Source: Bradyrhizobium barranii subsp. barranii
GTDB lineage: Bacteria; Pseudomonadota; Alphaproteobacteria; Rhizobiales; Xanthobacteraceae
NCBI RefSeq assembly: GCF_017565645.3
Contig: NZ_CP086136.1
Span: 5,005,501-5,069,500, forward strand
DNA: 64,000 nt
Direction of reading: 5' to 3'
In this document: piece after piece, positions 49,625 to 59,268 of the stretch
Position numbering within the stretch: the stretch's first letter is position 1
How the letters are laid out: each line of letters begins with the position of its first letter
The notes under the pieces: generated by a model
Databases searched by the model: none
What the model saw: only the letters and a program-made list of their open reading frames with translations
What the model was told of the DNA's origin: nothing
Made by a program: the position numbers and the translations under genes

Positions 49625-50437
49625 ATGGCTGGTTTCTTTGACACGCTGTTCGGCGGTGGTGCCGAACGCGAAGCTGCGGAAGCCAACCGGCGGCTCGCGG
49701 CCCAGTACCAGACCTCGTCGCTTGATGCGCTCAACAGCACCTACGGCGAAGGCACCGCCGCGATCAACAAGGGCATCTCGGCTTACGACCCACTCGCCGC
49801 GCTCGGCACCAAATACAACGCTGCAGGCGATGTCTGGATGAATGCGCTCGGCGTCAACGGCGCCGACGCCGCGAAGGGCGCGCAGTCCGTCTTCCAGACC
49901 ACGCCCGGCTACGAGCTGACGCAGAACGCCGCGCTCGATGCCATCGACCGCAGGCGCGCCATCGGCGGCATGTACGCGAGCGGCAATGCCGACATCGACA
50001 CCGGCAACTGGATCACCAAGAACCTCTACGAGACCCAGTATCAGCCGTGGATGGCGGGCCTGCAGGGCGCCGCTGGCATGGGCGGCCAGTACACGGCGGC
50101 GGCGGCACAGGGCCAGCAGGGCGGCTACACCAATCTCGCAAACCTTGCGCAGACCTACGGCCAGAACCAGACCAACGTCTACGGCAACAACATGAACACC
50201 AACGTCGCGGCGAACAACCAGCAGGCAGCGGGCGAGGCGGCGGGCGCGAAGAACCTGCTCGGCGCGGGCCTGTCCATCGCGGGCGCGGCGTTCGGCATGC
50301 CGGGCCTCGGCTCCAGCTTCACAGGCGGCGGCGGTGGTGGCGGCGGCGGTGCCTACTCTGGCGGCTCCTACAACTTCTCAGGCTCGCCGCTCGGGCAGGG
50401 CCTGAGCAAGTTGGGCGGCATGTTCGGCTTCGGCTAG
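49625..50437 (+). CDS. ejection protein, gp7-like
   Basis: 270 residues starting MAGFFDTLFGGGAEREAAEANRRLAAQYQTSSLDALNSTYGEG. It has a helical body, long glutamine/asparagine-rich stretches and a glycine-rich tail (a run of nine glycines near the end). This matches P22-type internal or ejection proteins, which leave the virion with DNA. The hydrophobic segment GAKNLLGAGLSIAGAAFGMPGLG could insert in membranes. Confidence 0.68.
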   Translation: MAGFFDTLFGGGAEREAAEANRRLAAQYQTSSLDALNSTYGEGTAAINKGISAYDPLAALGTKYNAAGDVWMNALGVNGADAAKGAQSVFQTTPGYELTQNAALDAIDRRRAIGGMYASGNADIDTGNWITKNLYETQYQPWMAGLQGAAGMGGQYTAAAAQGQQGGYTNLANLAQTYGQNQTNVYGNNMNTNVAANNQQAAGEAAGAKNLLGAGLSIAGAAFGMPGLGSSFTGGGGGGGGGAYSGGSYNFSGSPLGQGLSKLGGMFGFG

Positions 50438-50447
50438 GAGACCGGCG

Positions 50448-52421
50448 ATGGCGATCAACCCCGTCCGGTATGACATGCCGGGCTCCTTCATCGGCGAGAT
50501 CGACTGGTCACCGCTGGCGCGCATCGGTGAGACGCTGCGGAAGAACCGCGAGGAGGAGGAGGCCGCGCGCCTGATCGCGCAGCTCTACGGCTCGGGTCAG
50601 CAGAATGGCCCCCAGCAGAATGGCCCTCAGGTGACTCAGCCGCCGCCCGTGGGGAGTCCGCCGGGCGCGGCGACTGCACCGCCCCCCGCCGCTGCCGCGC
50701 CACCGCAGGCGCTCGCTGGCCCGGTCCCGATGCCCCGGCCGCGACCGCAGGAAGCGAACGGTGTGCCGGGCCCGCAACTGCCCGCCGGGGCGCCCCCGCC
50801 GCCCGCCTGGTTCGATCAGGCAGGCGCCCAGAATTGGGGTCAGTACCCGCTGCGAGGCGGCACCGCGCCCGTGCCGACCACCCAGCCGCCGCCGTGGCCC
50901 GGCGCAGACGCGCCGGTAGCGCAGGCATCTCCGCAGGCTTCGCCCGTGGCGGCTCCCGCAACTCCTGCTCCTGCAGCGCCTGCGGCCTCGCCCGGTCTCG
51001 CAGGCGATCCCATGGCGCGCTACGCGCAGGCAACGTCCGCCATCGAGAGCGGCAGTCCGCAGGGCAACTACCGGCTGGTCGGCCCGCAGACGAAGACCGG
51101 TGACCGCGCCTTCGGCCGCTATCAGGTGATGGGTGCGAACGTCCCCGAGTGGACGGAGCGCTATTACGGCCAGCGACTGACGCCGCGTGAGTTTCTGATC
51201 AATCCGCAAGCGCAGGACGCGGTCTACAAGGGCGAGTTCGGGCGCCTCGTCGATAAGTACGGCCCGACCGGCGCAGCCAAGGCGTGGTTCGCTGGCGAGC
51301 GCGGCATGAACAATCCGAACGCGCGCGACATCCTCGGCACGTCGGTGTCGAGCTACGCGGATCGCTTCAACCGCAACCTCGGCCTGCCGCCCGAGATCAC
51401 GTCGGGGGCGTCGCGCGGCGCGCCGCAGAGCAACGCGCTCGCCTTCAACGAGGTGCGCAACGGCGCGGTCGGCGCGCTCGTCAGCGACCAGCCGCAGGCC
51501 CCGGCGGTCAGCCCGGAGCAGCTGGCGGCGCTCGCCCGCAATCCGCTGACGCGACCGCTCGCCATCGGCCTCGTGCAGAAGCAGCTCGATCCCGGCACCT
51601 ACGACTTCAAGATCGTCGGCGACAATCTGGTGCGGACCAACAGCCGCACGGGTCGCTCCGAGATCATGATGCGCGACGTGAAGAACGATTTCGAGGTGAA
51701 GACGGTCAAGGATGACGACGGCAGCGAGCGTCTGGTGCGCGTCAGGAAGCAGGGCCCTGAAGGGCCCATCGATACCGGAGGCAGCGCCTCGCAGGCGAAC
51801 ACTGGCAAGCTGCCGCCGAACCACCGCTGGATCGATCCGAACGACAAGAGCAAGGGTGTCGAACCGATCCCCGGCAGCGAGGCCGCCAAGGTCGGCGACG
51901 AGATCGTTGCGCGCGTCGGTCTTGCGCGCTCCTTCATCGGCACGTTGTCCGATCTCAAGGCCCGCGTCGCGCGCGGCGATGTCGGCATCGACAACTGGCA
52001 GAACCACACGCAGGCGATGGCGAATGTCGGCGTGCCCGGCGAGACCAAGCGCATGCTCGACGCAGGCGTCGAGGCTCTCACGCGCATGCTGACCGGCGCT
52101 GGCATGAACATCGACGAGGCGAAGCGTCAGGCACAGCAGTACAGCATCACCGCGCGGGACACGAAGTGGACGATCAACTCCAAGATCGACGCCCTCACGC
52201 GCCACCTCGACAGCATCGGCGAAGACCTCGGCCGCTCGCGGGGCGGCGGCAATCTGCTGCGTCGGCCGATCCCCGGCAGTGACGCACCGGCTGCGCCTGC
52301 CGCCACACCGGCAGCGGCTCCGCAGGGCGCGAAGCGGATCACGACCGACGCCGAGTATGACGCGCTGCCGCCCAACACGCTGTTTGTCGGGCCGGATGGC
52401 AAACCGCGAAGGAAGCCGTGA
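50448..52421 (+). CDS. ejection protein with lysozyme-like domain
   Basis: 657 residues. Residues 1-60 are helical, then a long proline-rich region follows (about 60-180). The lysozyme-like domain begins at about 187 (DPMARYAQATSAIESG, catalytic-type Glu near 199, then GRYQVM and TPREFLINPQAQDAVYK). A helical region with MLDAGVEALTRMLTGAGMNIDEAKRQAQQY closes the protein. It probably opens a local hole in peptidoglycan during DNA entry. No separate endolysin was found in the window. Confidence 0.8.
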   Translation: MAINPVRYDMPGSFIGEIDWSPLARIGETLRKNREEEEAARLIAQLYGSGQQNGPQQNGPQVTQPPPVGSPPGAATAPPPAAAAPPQALAGPVPMPRPRPQEANGVPGPQLPAGAPPPPAWFDQAGAQNWGQYPLRGGTAPVPTTQPPPWPGADAPVAQASPQASPVAAPATPAPAAPAASPGLAGDPMARYAQATSAIESGSPQGNYRLVGPQTKTGDRAFGRYQVMGANVPEWTERYYGQRLTPREFLINPQAQDAVYKGEFGRLVDKYGPTGAAKAWFAGERGMNNPNARDILGTSVSSYADRFNRNLGLPPEITSGASRGAPQSNALAFNEVRNGAVGALVSDQPQAPAVSPEQLAALARNPLTRPLAIGLVQKQLDPGTYDFKIVGDNLVRTNSRTGRSEIMMRDVKNDFEVKTVKDDDGSERLVRVRKQGPEGPIDTGGSASQANTGKLPPNHRWIDPNDKSKGVEPIPGSEAAKVGDEIVARVGLARSFIGTLSDLKARVARGDVGIDNWQNHTQAMANVGVPGETKRMLDAGVEALTRMLTGAGMNIDEAKRQAQQYSITARDTKWTINSKIDALTRHLDSIGEDLGRSRGGGNLLRRPIPGSDAPAAPAATPAAAPQGAKRITTDAEYDALPPNTLFVGPDGKPRRKP

Positions 52422-52423
52422 AC

Positions 52424-53980
52424 ATGGGCTGGCAGGACGCACCCGTCGTCACTGGCGGCGGTTGGCAGAGCGCTCCACTTGCCAACGAGGCACCGCCCGT
52501 TGCTGAGCCCGCTGTTCCTGAAGGGCCGCTGTCGTGGTCGGACGTGCCGGGTCTTGCACTGCAGAACGCGCCGTCGAGCATCGGCAACTTCGTCTCCGAC
52601 ATCGTGCAGCCGATCCTGCATCCCATCGACACCGCGACCGCGATCAAGAATGTCGGGCAGGGCTATCTCGAAAAGGGCGGCCTGATCTCGGGCGACCAAC
52701 ACACCCAGTACGCCGACGCGGTGAACCAGTATTTCGCCAACCGCTACGGCTCGACGGAAGGCTTCAAGCGCGCCCTGGCGGAAGACCCTGCCGGTGTGTT
52801 CGGCGATCTCTCGACCGTGCTGACGGGCGGCGAGACTGCGCTGGCGCGCCTGCCGGGTCTCGCTGGCAAGGCCGCGAAGGTCGCGGGCACGGCGGGGCGT
52901 TTTGTCGATCCCCTCAATTTGGTGACGAAGCCTGCGGCTGGTGCGGTGAAGATGGCCGACTATGCCCTCGGGGTCACGACCGGCGCGGGCCCTGATGCGA
53001 TTGCAGCGGCCCGGCAGGCGGGGCGCGAGGGCGGTGCCGCATCGGAGGCATTGACCTCGCAGATGCGCCGCAACGCGCCCATCGACGAGATCGTCACCGA
53101 CGCGCGCGCTGCCGCCGACCAGATGAAGCGCGACGCGCAGGCGACCTATCAGCGCGAGATGGCCGCGACCCGCGCCAACCCGACGCAGCTGCAGTTCAAC
53201 GACCTCGACGCGGCGGTGAACCGCATCGACAACATCGTCAATTATCACGGCAGGCCACGTCAGGAGCTGCTGCCGATCCGCGACAAGCTGGTGGGCCTCG
53301 TGAACGAGTGGAAGGGCCGTGACCCCGCCTTCTTCCACACGCCCGCAGGTTTCGACGAGCTGAAGAAAGTCGTCTACGAGGACGTGCTCGGGAAGATCCC
53401 GTTCGAGGACAAGGCGGCACGCAAAATCGCTGGCGATCTCTATGACGCAGTCAAGGGTACCATCGTCAAGCAAGACCCGACCTATGCGAAGACGATGGCG
53501 AACTACGAAAAATATTCGACCGCGCTGCGCGAGATCGAGCGCACGCTGATCGGCAAGCCGAACGCGCCGGTCGATGCGGCGCTGCGAAAGCTGACCTCGA
53601 TCATGCGCAACAACGTCAACACCAACTTCGGCAAGCGCGCCGACATGGTGCGCCAACTCGAGGCCGCAGGCGCGCCGCAACTCACCGACAAGATCGCGGG
53701 CGCCTCGCTCAATTCGCTGGCACCTCGCGGGCTCGCGCAAGCGGCGAGCGGCGTCGAGCTGTTTCACGCGCTCGGCGATCTCGCCAGCGGCCACGTCGGC
53801 TCGCTCGCAATGATCCCGGCGACGCTCGCAGCGGGCTCGCCGCGTCTGGTCGGGGAGGGCTCGCACGCGCTCGGCGTTGCGCAGCGCTACATGGATCAGT
53901 TCGGCTATCCGGCGCTGGAGGCGTCGCGGCAGATCGGCCGCGTCCCGCGACTATACGTTTCACCAAACCGCGATCAGTAG
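52424..53980 (+). CDS. ejection protein, gp16/gp20-like
   Basis: 518 residues, with GTG at 52418 or ATG at 52424 (MGWQDAPVVTGGGWQSAPL). The N-terminus is proline-rich and the rest mostly helical, with glycine/alanine runs (LARLPGLAGKAAKVAGTAGRFVDPLNL). Such helical proteins build the DNA-ejection channel. It overlaps the previous stop. A strong terminator follows. Function is inferred from position and composition. Confidence 0.65.
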   Translation: MGWQDAPVVTGGGWQSAPLANEAPPVAEPAVPEGPLSWSDVPGLALQNAPSSIGNFVSDIVQPILHPIDTATAIKNVGQGYLEKGGLISGDQHTQYADAVNQYFANRYGSTEGFKRALAEDPAGVFGDLSTVLTGGETALARLPGLAGKAAKVAGTAGRFVDPLNLVTKPAAGAVKMADYALGVTTGAGPDAIAAARQAGREGGAASEALTSQMRRNAPIDEIVTDARAAADQMKRDAQATYQREMAATRANPTQLQFNDLDAAVNRIDNIVNYHGRPRQELLPIRDKLVGLVNEWKGRDPAFFHTPAGFDELKKVVYEDVLGKIPFEDKAARKIAGDLYDAVKGTIVKQDPTYAKTMANYEKYSTALREIERTLIGKPNAPVDAALRKLTSIMRNNVNTNFGKRADMVRQLEAAGAPQLTDKIAGASLNSLAPRGLAQAASGVELFHALGDLASGHVGSLAMIPATLAAGSPRLVGEGSHALGVAQRYMDQFGYPALEASRQIGRVPRLYVSPNRDQ

Positions 53981-54003
53981 CCCGCCTCTGGCGGGCTTTT
54001 TGT
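53980..54003 (+). terminator. intrinsic terminator after ejection genes
   Basis: AGCCCGCC pairs with GGCGGGCT around TCT, followed by TTTTTG. It marks the end of the head and ejection-gene transcript. Confidence 0.9.
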
Positions 54004-54013
54004 TGAGGCACAG

Positions 54014-54991
54014 ATGGCAGGCACCATCCCGCTCTCGCTCACCCAGCAGTTCGACGAGTTCGGCAAACCGCTGTCGGGTGCGCTGCTCTACATCATTCAG
54101 GCGGGCCCGGTGAGCACGCCGCAGCAGCCCTATCAGGATGCGTCACTGACCATCCTGCAGCCGAACCCGATCCAGCTGGACGCCGCAGGGCGGGTGCCGC
54201 AGTTCTTCCTGGCGGACGGCTACATCAAGGTTCGGCTTGACGACAAGTTCGGCGTCACCCAGCTCGCGCGCGACGGCGTCCTCGTGATCGGCCCCAGCGC
54301 GGGCGGTGGCGGTGGCGGCGGCGTTGATCCGACCACGCTGATCCAGACCGGCGCGATCCAGCCGTTCTATGCAACGGGCGTGCTCGCCGGTTTCGTCCGC
54401 ATGAACGGGCGCACCATCGGCTCGGCCACGTCGGGCGCCTCGGAGCGCGCCAACGCGGACTGTCAGGCGCTGTTCAATTTCCTCTGGAATGGTGACAGCA
54501 CGCTTCCGGTGGCGCCGTCTCGCGGCGCGTCGTCGGCGGCGGATTGGGCGGCGAACAAGACGATTGCGACGCCTGATTTCCGGGGTTGTGCGATCTCGGG
54601 CCTTGACGACATGGGCAACGTCCCGGCGAACCGTTTGACCGCAACCTATTTCGGCGCGTCCGGCCTCACACTCGGCGCATTCGGTGGCGGTGAGAGCATC
54701 GCCCTGACTATCGGGCAGATGCCCTCGCATTACCACGCCGCAGGCATTTATGACCCGACGCACGGGCATCCCGCTTTCGGCGCCGCCGTCACTCAGAACA
54801 CTTTCCAGACCGGCACCGCGCCCAATCCCTGCACTTACTCGCCCAATCAAACGATTGGCATCGGCGCGGCTGCAACCGGCGTTCGCGTCAATAGCTCGAA
54901 TGGCATTGACACCACCTACAGCGCGGGTGGCGGCGCGGCATTCCGCACCCTCGGCCCGCGCAAGCTCTGCACGCTCTACATCAAATTGTGA
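54014..54991 (+). CDS. tail collar-type fibre protein
   Basis: 325 residues (MAGTIPLSLTQQFDEFGKPLSGALLYIIQAG). The N-terminal QFDEFGKPLSGALLYIIQAG and SLTILQPNPIQLDAAGRVPQFFLADGYIKVRLDD form the usual fibre adaptor. A glycine-rich hinge (GGGGGGG) is followed by a C-terminal tail-collar-like domain with GQMPSHYHAAGIYDPTHGHP and a strand end RTLGPRKLCTLYIKL. It probably attaches fibres to the tail tip. Confidence 0.78.
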   Translation: MAGTIPLSLTQQFDEFGKPLSGALLYIIQAGPVSTPQQPYQDASLTILQPNPIQLDAAGRVPQFFLADGYIKVRLDDKFGVTQLARDGVLVIGPSAGGGGGGGVDPTTLIQTGAIQPFYATGVLAGFVRMNGRTIGSATSGASERANADCQALFNFLWNGDSTLPVAPSRGASSAADWAANKTIATPDFRGCAISGLDDMGNVPANRLTATYFGASGLTLGAFGGGESIALTIGQMPSHYHAAGIYDPTHGHPAFGAAVTQNTFQTGTAPNPCTYSPNQTIGIGAAATGVRVNSSNGIDTTYSAGGGAAFRTLGPRKLCTLYIKL

Positions 54992-54997
54992 GGCGCC

Positions 54998-55339
54998 ATG
55001 TACACCGGCTATTTCGCGACCGCCTCCAATCGCGGCGACTGGTCGGAAGCCATCGTGCTCACCGACGCCGAGAGCGGCGACACCATCGACATCACCGGTT
55101 GCCGGGTGACGCTGAGCGTCGCTGATGAGCAGGGCGGCGTGCGGCTGAAAGCCTCGACCGACGACGGCTCGATCACGCTGCCCGATGTCGGCACTTTCCA
55201 GTGGGACTTCTCTGACGATCAGATGAGCGGCCTGTGCCCTGGCGCCTACCACGTCGGCGTCCGCATCTCGCGCGACGACCGCACGGTGCAGCTCGTGATC
55301 GGCAACGTCAACGTGATGGAAGGTATCGACCAGCAATGA
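54998..55339 (+). CDS. small fibre-module protein
   Basis: 113 residues (MYTGYFATASNRGDWSEAIVLTDAESGDTIDITGCRVTLSVADEQGGVRLKASTDDGSITLPDVGTFQWDFSDDQMSGLCPGAYHVGVRISRDDRT). It is all-beta and similar to baseplate or receptor-binding adaptor domains. Its stop overlaps the next ATG. Confidence 0.65.
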   Translation: MYTGYFATASNRGDWSEAIVLTDAESGDTIDITGCRVTLSVADEQGGVRLKASTDDGSITLPDVGTFQWDFSDDQMSGLCPGAYHVGVRISRDDRTVQLVIGNVNVMEGIDQQ

Positions 55340-56517
55340 GCGACGCCATCAAGCTGAAGGTTCTGCCGCAGTTTCCATCGAGGCTGACCGGGCGCGCTGG
55401 CATCGACGTGACCAAGGTGAGCGGGGAGTATTTCCTCGATCTCGACTACAGCGATTTTCCGGTCATCAGTGCGGTGCCTGCGGGTGCGACCTACGCGCTG
55501 ATTTTCGATCCCGCGACCGGACGATATGCGCAACTGCCGATCTCGCTGCTTGGCGGCGGTGCCGCTCCTGCAACCGCGACACCGCTGGTTGAGAGTGGCA
55601 CGGGGTCGGTTGGTCTTTCCGTAAAATATGCGCGCGAGGATCACGTTCACCCAGCCTTTGGTGGCGGCGGTGGCATTTCCGACGCACCGAATGACGGCAC
55701 CAGCTACGGGCGTAAAAGCTTGGCGTGGGCCAAGGTGCTCGATCCCGTCAATAATCTTGCGGACGTTCAAGACACCGCCGCATCCTATCGCAATCTCGGC
55801 GGCCTCGACCTTTCCACGGTGGTCAATCTCACCGCTGCCTCGACCCTGACCACAGCGGCATTCGGCAAGCTGCATTTCATCACCGGCACGGCGGCGTTCA
55901 CGACGACGCTGCCGACGCCGGTTGGCAACGCCGGAAAGATGTTCGCCTTCTTGGTCGGCAATGCCGCCAATGCGACAAAACTGTTCACGCTGACGACACC
56001 GGCCGGTGCCATCGGTCGCAGCGGCGCCAGCATTATCATGTGGGCTAACGAGAGCGTGCTGTTGCGCTCGAACGGCACCGATTGGGACGTGCTTCAATCG
56101 AAGCAAATTCCGTTCGCTGGCACATTTACAAAGAGCACAAATCAATCGATCACCACCGGTCCTACATTCCAGAACGTCACGTTTGACAGTGCGTCCGGCG
56201 ACCCGGCAGGGCTGAATTTAGCCTTTGCCAGCAACGTGTTCACGGCCCCGCGAAAATCGGTCTACGTCTTTACTGCCTACGTTTACATGACAGTGAGCGG
56301 CGGCCCGACCTATTGCCAGTGCCAATTTTCGTTCAACTTCGCCTCTATGGCAAATCTCGGCTCATTTGCCAGCGCCACCTTGACCAATTTCGGGCAGGCG
56401 CTGATCAACGCTGGCTCGACAGCGACAATTCAGGTTCGCTCGGACGGCGTTCCCACTGTGGCGGGCGCTACTCTTCCCAGCTATCTCAATTTCAACGAAG
56501 TGGCACCATCATGGTGA
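55336..56517 (+). CDS. tail fibre protein A, duplicated anchor domain
   Basis: 393 residues starting MSDAIKLKVLPQFPSRLTGRAG. Residues 1-80 (IKLKVLPQFPSRLTGRAGIDVTKVSGEYFLDLDYSDFP...DPATGRYAQLPISLLGGG) are shared with the gene at 57539, with about one in four residues changed. The C-terminal part is beta-rich, with TGTAAFTTTLPTPVGNAGKMFAF and NAANATKLFTL repeats typical of host-recognition fibres. It is the first of two genes carrying the anchor, with an SGNH hydrolase gene between. Confidence 0.78.
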   Translation: MSDAIKLKVLPQFPSRLTGRAGIDVTKVSGEYFLDLDYSDFPVISAVPAGATYALIFDPATGRYAQLPISLLGGGAAPATATPLVESGTGSVGLSVKYAREDHVHPAFGGGGGISDAPNDGTSYGRKSLAWAKVLDPVNNLADVQDTAASYRNLGGLDLSTVVNLTAASTLTTAAFGKLHFITGTAAFTTTLPTPVGNAGKMFAFLVGNAANATKLFTLTTPAGAIGRSGASIIMWANESVLLRSNGTDWDVLQSKQIPFAGTFTKSTNQSITTGPTFQNVTFDSASGDPAGLNLAFASNVFTAPRKSVYVFTAYVYMTVSGGPTYCQCQFSFNFASMANLGSFASATLTNFGQALINAGSTATIQVRSDGVPTVAGATLPSYLNFNEVAPSW

Positions 56518-57542
56518 TGATGGCACTAGCTTCGCAGCGCATGTCGGTCACTGGCGGCGGCTCGGAATATCCGCCGGTCCCCGGTCTCTATCTCGCCAAT
56601 GACCCGCTGATCGCCTACACCGATTGCGTCGCGCCGTCCTACATCGTCGGCTTCATGCGGTTTCAGCGGCCAATCAATGATGCTGGCAGCGACTATCAAT
56701 ATTGTATGCCGGGAGCACGACAGCGCTTTCGCTCCAATGCCGCATCGGTCGCGGTGCAACTCCGCTGGAACGGTCTCGTAACGCGGACGGACTCTCGCAA
56801 CCTGATCGGCCACATTTTCGTTGATGGTGTCTTCAACAGCAGTTTTCAAACTCCAGGTTCGATCAACCAAGTGGTGACTTCAACCGTCACCATCAACATG
56901 GGTTCGGCCGCCGACCGGCTCTATGAAATTATTTTGCCCTACGCCGATGGTGTCGAGTTCGGGCCAATTCAGGTCACGCCGCCGTCCGTCATCACCGCTG
57001 CGGCGAGCCGCACCGGGCGGTTGCTGGTGCCTTACGGCGACAGCATCACGCAGGGGTTTTCTGGGACCGATTTGCGCCGAACGTGGCCGTTCATGCTGGC
57101 GCAAAACCGGGGTTTTCGCTGCCTCAACATGGGTTATGGCGGGCGCGTGGTGGTGCCCTCGGACGGCACGGCTTGCGTCAACCTCGCACCCGACCTGATG
57201 ATTGTGATGACGGGCACCAACGAATATCTGAGCCAAATTCCGGTCGCGAATTATCAGTCCAATTTAACCGGCTTCCTGCAAGCCGTTCACGCCATCAACC
57301 GCACCGTGCCGGTCTACCTCTGCGGCACGATCTACAATGCGGCCAGCCTGCCGATCCCGTTGACGAGTTATGCCAATGTCGCGGGCACCGTTATCGGCGC
57401 GCTCGGCTACCCGCAATTGATCGGGGTGGATCGTGCAACGCTGATCACCAATCCCGGCACACAAATGAGCCCGGACGGCACCCATCCGAACGATGTCGGA
57501 GAGGCGCAGATGGTAACGGGTTGGAGCGCCGCAATCGCATGA
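56511..57542 (+). CDS. SGNH/GDSL hydrolase, virion-associated
   Basis: 343 residues. A beta-rich N-terminal half is followed by an SGNH esterase domain: VPYGDSITQGFSG (Ser at about 178), NMGYGGR, MIVMTGTNEYLSQ (Asn of block III) and MSPDGTHPNDVGEAQM (catalytic Asp and His). Esterases of this kind remove acetyl groups from surface polysaccharides during adsorption. It lies between the two fibre genes and overlaps both (ATG at 56511; stop overlaps 57539). Confidence 0.85.
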   Translation: MVMMALASQRMSVTGGGSEYPPVPGLYLANDPLIAYTDCVAPSYIVGFMRFQRPINDAGSDYQYCMPGARQRFRSNAASVAVQLRWNGLVTRTDSRNLIGHIFVDGVFNSSFQTPGSINQVVTSTVTINMGSAADRLYEIILPYADGVEFGPIQVTPPSVITAAASRTGRLLVPYGDSITQGFSGTDLRRTWPFMLAQNRGFRCLNMGYGGRVVVPSDGTACVNLAPDLMIVMTGTNEYLSQIPVANYQSNLTGFLQAVHAINRTVPVYLCGTIYNAASLPIPLTSYANVAGTVIGALGYPQLIGVDRATLITNPGTQMSPDGTHPNDVGEAQMVTGWSAAIA

Positions 57543-58342
57543 GCATTCCGTTCCTTAGCGTCAAGCCCCGCGCCATCAAGCTGAAAGTGTCACCGCGTTT
57601 CCCTGCCCAGGTGATCGGCCGCGCCGGTATCGATGTCACCAAGCAGAACGGCGATTATTTTTTTGATCTCGACTACAACGATTTTCCGACCATCGGCGCC
57701 GTACCAGCGCAGGCCACCAACGCGCTGATCTACAATCCCGCGACCGGGCAATATGCACAATTGCCAATCTCATTGCTCGGCGGTGGCATCCCGGATGCGC
57801 CCAGCGATGGCACGATCTACGGGCGCAAGAATGCGGCATGGGTCGCCGCTGGCAGCACGGTCTACATCAGGGACACGCCGCCCGTTGGCGCCGCCGACAA
57901 TTCGCTATGGTGGGAAAGCGACACTGGCGCGCTTTACGTCCGGTACAATGACGGCAATACGGTGCAGTGGGTTGCCGTCGCGCCGGGTAACTCAACCGAC
58001 AATTCGGCGTGGACGCAGACCATGCCAGTCGTCACCGCAACCAGCGGCGCGTTCACGTCGGCGTCCTGCGCCTTCCGCTACAAGCTCATTGGCAAATCGT
58101 GCCTGTTTTCGTTCTCGGTCTCGATGCCGAATGCAGGTACGGCGGCAGGAAACATCCAGTTCGATATGCCGGTGACGCCGATAGGAACTAATGCTGGTGG
58201 TGGCAAGGAGATTGCGGCTGTTGGTTACCAATGCAATTGGCAGACCTTCGGCACGCAAATGATCATCGCCAAATACGACAACACAACGATTATCGGCAGC
58301 GGTCGGACTGTTGTTGCAACTGGTGTTTTCGAGATCGCTTAG
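57539..58342 (+). CDS. tail fibre protein B, duplicated anchor domain
   Basis: 267 residues. The start MSIPFLSVKPRAIKLKVSPRFPAQVIGRAGIDVTKQNGDYFFDLDYNDFPTIGAVP...NPATGQYAQLPISLLGGG repeats the anchor of fibre A. The remainder is different (GRKNAAWVAAGSTVYIRDTPPVGAADNSLWWESDTGALYVRYNDGN), beta-rich with a jelly-roll-like end. Two fibres on one anchor type could give two host specificities. Confidence 0.78.
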   Translation: MSIPFLSVKPRAIKLKVSPRFPAQVIGRAGIDVTKQNGDYFFDLDYNDFPTIGAVPAQATNALIYNPATGQYAQLPISLLGGGIPDAPSDGTIYGRKNAAWVAAGSTVYIRDTPPVGAADNSLWWESDTGALYVRYNDGNTVQWVAVAPGNSTDNSAWTQTMPVVTATSGAFTSASCAFRYKLIGKSCLFSFSVSMPNAGTAAGNIQFDMPVTPIGTNAGGGKEIAAVGYQCNWQTFGTQMIIAKYDNTTIIGSGRTVVATGVFEIA

Positions 58343-58357
58343 AGCGAGGCGAATGAC

Positions 58358-59260
58358 GTGGCACATCTTGATTTCCCGGCGAGTCCGATAGTTGGCCAAA
58401 CCTATTCTGTTGTGGGCTCGCCAATCTACACATGGGACGGCGAAAAGTGGACCGCGAGCGGCGGAGCCGCGCCACTTGTCCGCGAAATGCTGACGGCGGC
58501 GCGCACCTATTTTGTCAACGCATCCACCGGCTCGAATAGCAACGACGGGCTGACCAGCGCTACGGCGTTCCTGACACTGCAAAAAGCCTATGACACCGTT
58601 GTGCAGAAACTCGACACTGCGGGGCAGGCGATCACCATTCAAGGTGCTGGCGCGTTCACCGCTGGCATCAGTATGGCGAGCCCGTGGGTCGGCGGCGGAT
58701 CGATCCTGATTGATCTTGGCGGTGGCTCGATCAACGCGGCATCGGGTAACGCGCTTGCATGCTCGTGCGCGCTACCCGCTATCGTGACAATTCAGAACGG
58801 GACGGTCGGAACGGGCGCGGGCGGCCTCGCGGCAATCAGCAATGGCGGTGTCGGAAATATCATCATTGGGGCCGGCATCACGTTCGCTAGCGTCGGCGGC
58901 GGCAACCACATTCATATGTACGCGTTTGGTCAAGGTGCCAAGATCACGGCCGGAACCAATTACAGCATTTCGGGGAACGCTGCGCAGCACCTCCTTGGAT
59001 CGGAGGGCGGGGCGGTTATTGCGCGCAACATCACCGTGACGATCTTGGCAAATCTGGCGATCACCACTTACGCCTATGCTGAGCGGCAAGGGTTTATCTC
59101 CGCTCCAACCTGCACGTTCGCGCTTGGCGCATTCACGGTGACGGGCACGCGCTACCTCGCAACGGCGCTCGCTTTGATCTACACCTTCGGCGGCGGCGCC
59201 AACTACTTCCCCGGCACTATCGCAGGTTCGGCGCCGACAAGCGGCGCGCAATATATCTGA
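58358..59260 (+). CDS. tail spike, pectate-lyase-like beta-helix
   Basis: 300 residues from a GTG start (VAHLDFPASPIVGQTYSVVG). The N-terminal FPASPIVGQTYSVVGSPIYTWDGEKWTASG is a known short fibre-tip domain. From about residue 45 the repeated glycine and alternating beta pattern (TYFVNASTGSNSNDGLTSATAFLTLQKAYDTV...ITIQGAG, GGSINAASGNALACSC) suggests a right-handed beta-helix like spikes that cleave or bind polysaccharide. No catalytic residue is clear. Confidence 0.75.
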   Translation: MAHLDFPASPIVGQTYSVVGSPIYTWDGEKWTASGGAAPLVREMLTAARTYFVNASTGSNSNDGLTSATAFLTLQKAYDTVVQKLDTAGQAITIQGAGAFTAGISMASPWVGGGSILIDLGGGSINAASGNALACSCALPAIVTIQNGTVGTGAGGLAAISNGGVGNIIIGAGITFASVGGGNHIHMYAFGQGAKITAGTNYSISGNAAQHLLGSEGGAVIARNITVTILANLAITTYAYAERQGFISAPTCTFALGAFTVTGTRYLATALALIYTFGGGANYFPGTIAGSAPTSGAQYI

Positions 59261-59268
59261 GGCGACAG

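Noticed and set aside
50508..52442. 644-residue minus-strand frame
   Set aside because: Antisense of the ejection lysozyme gene; low-complexity arginine- and alanine-rich content.
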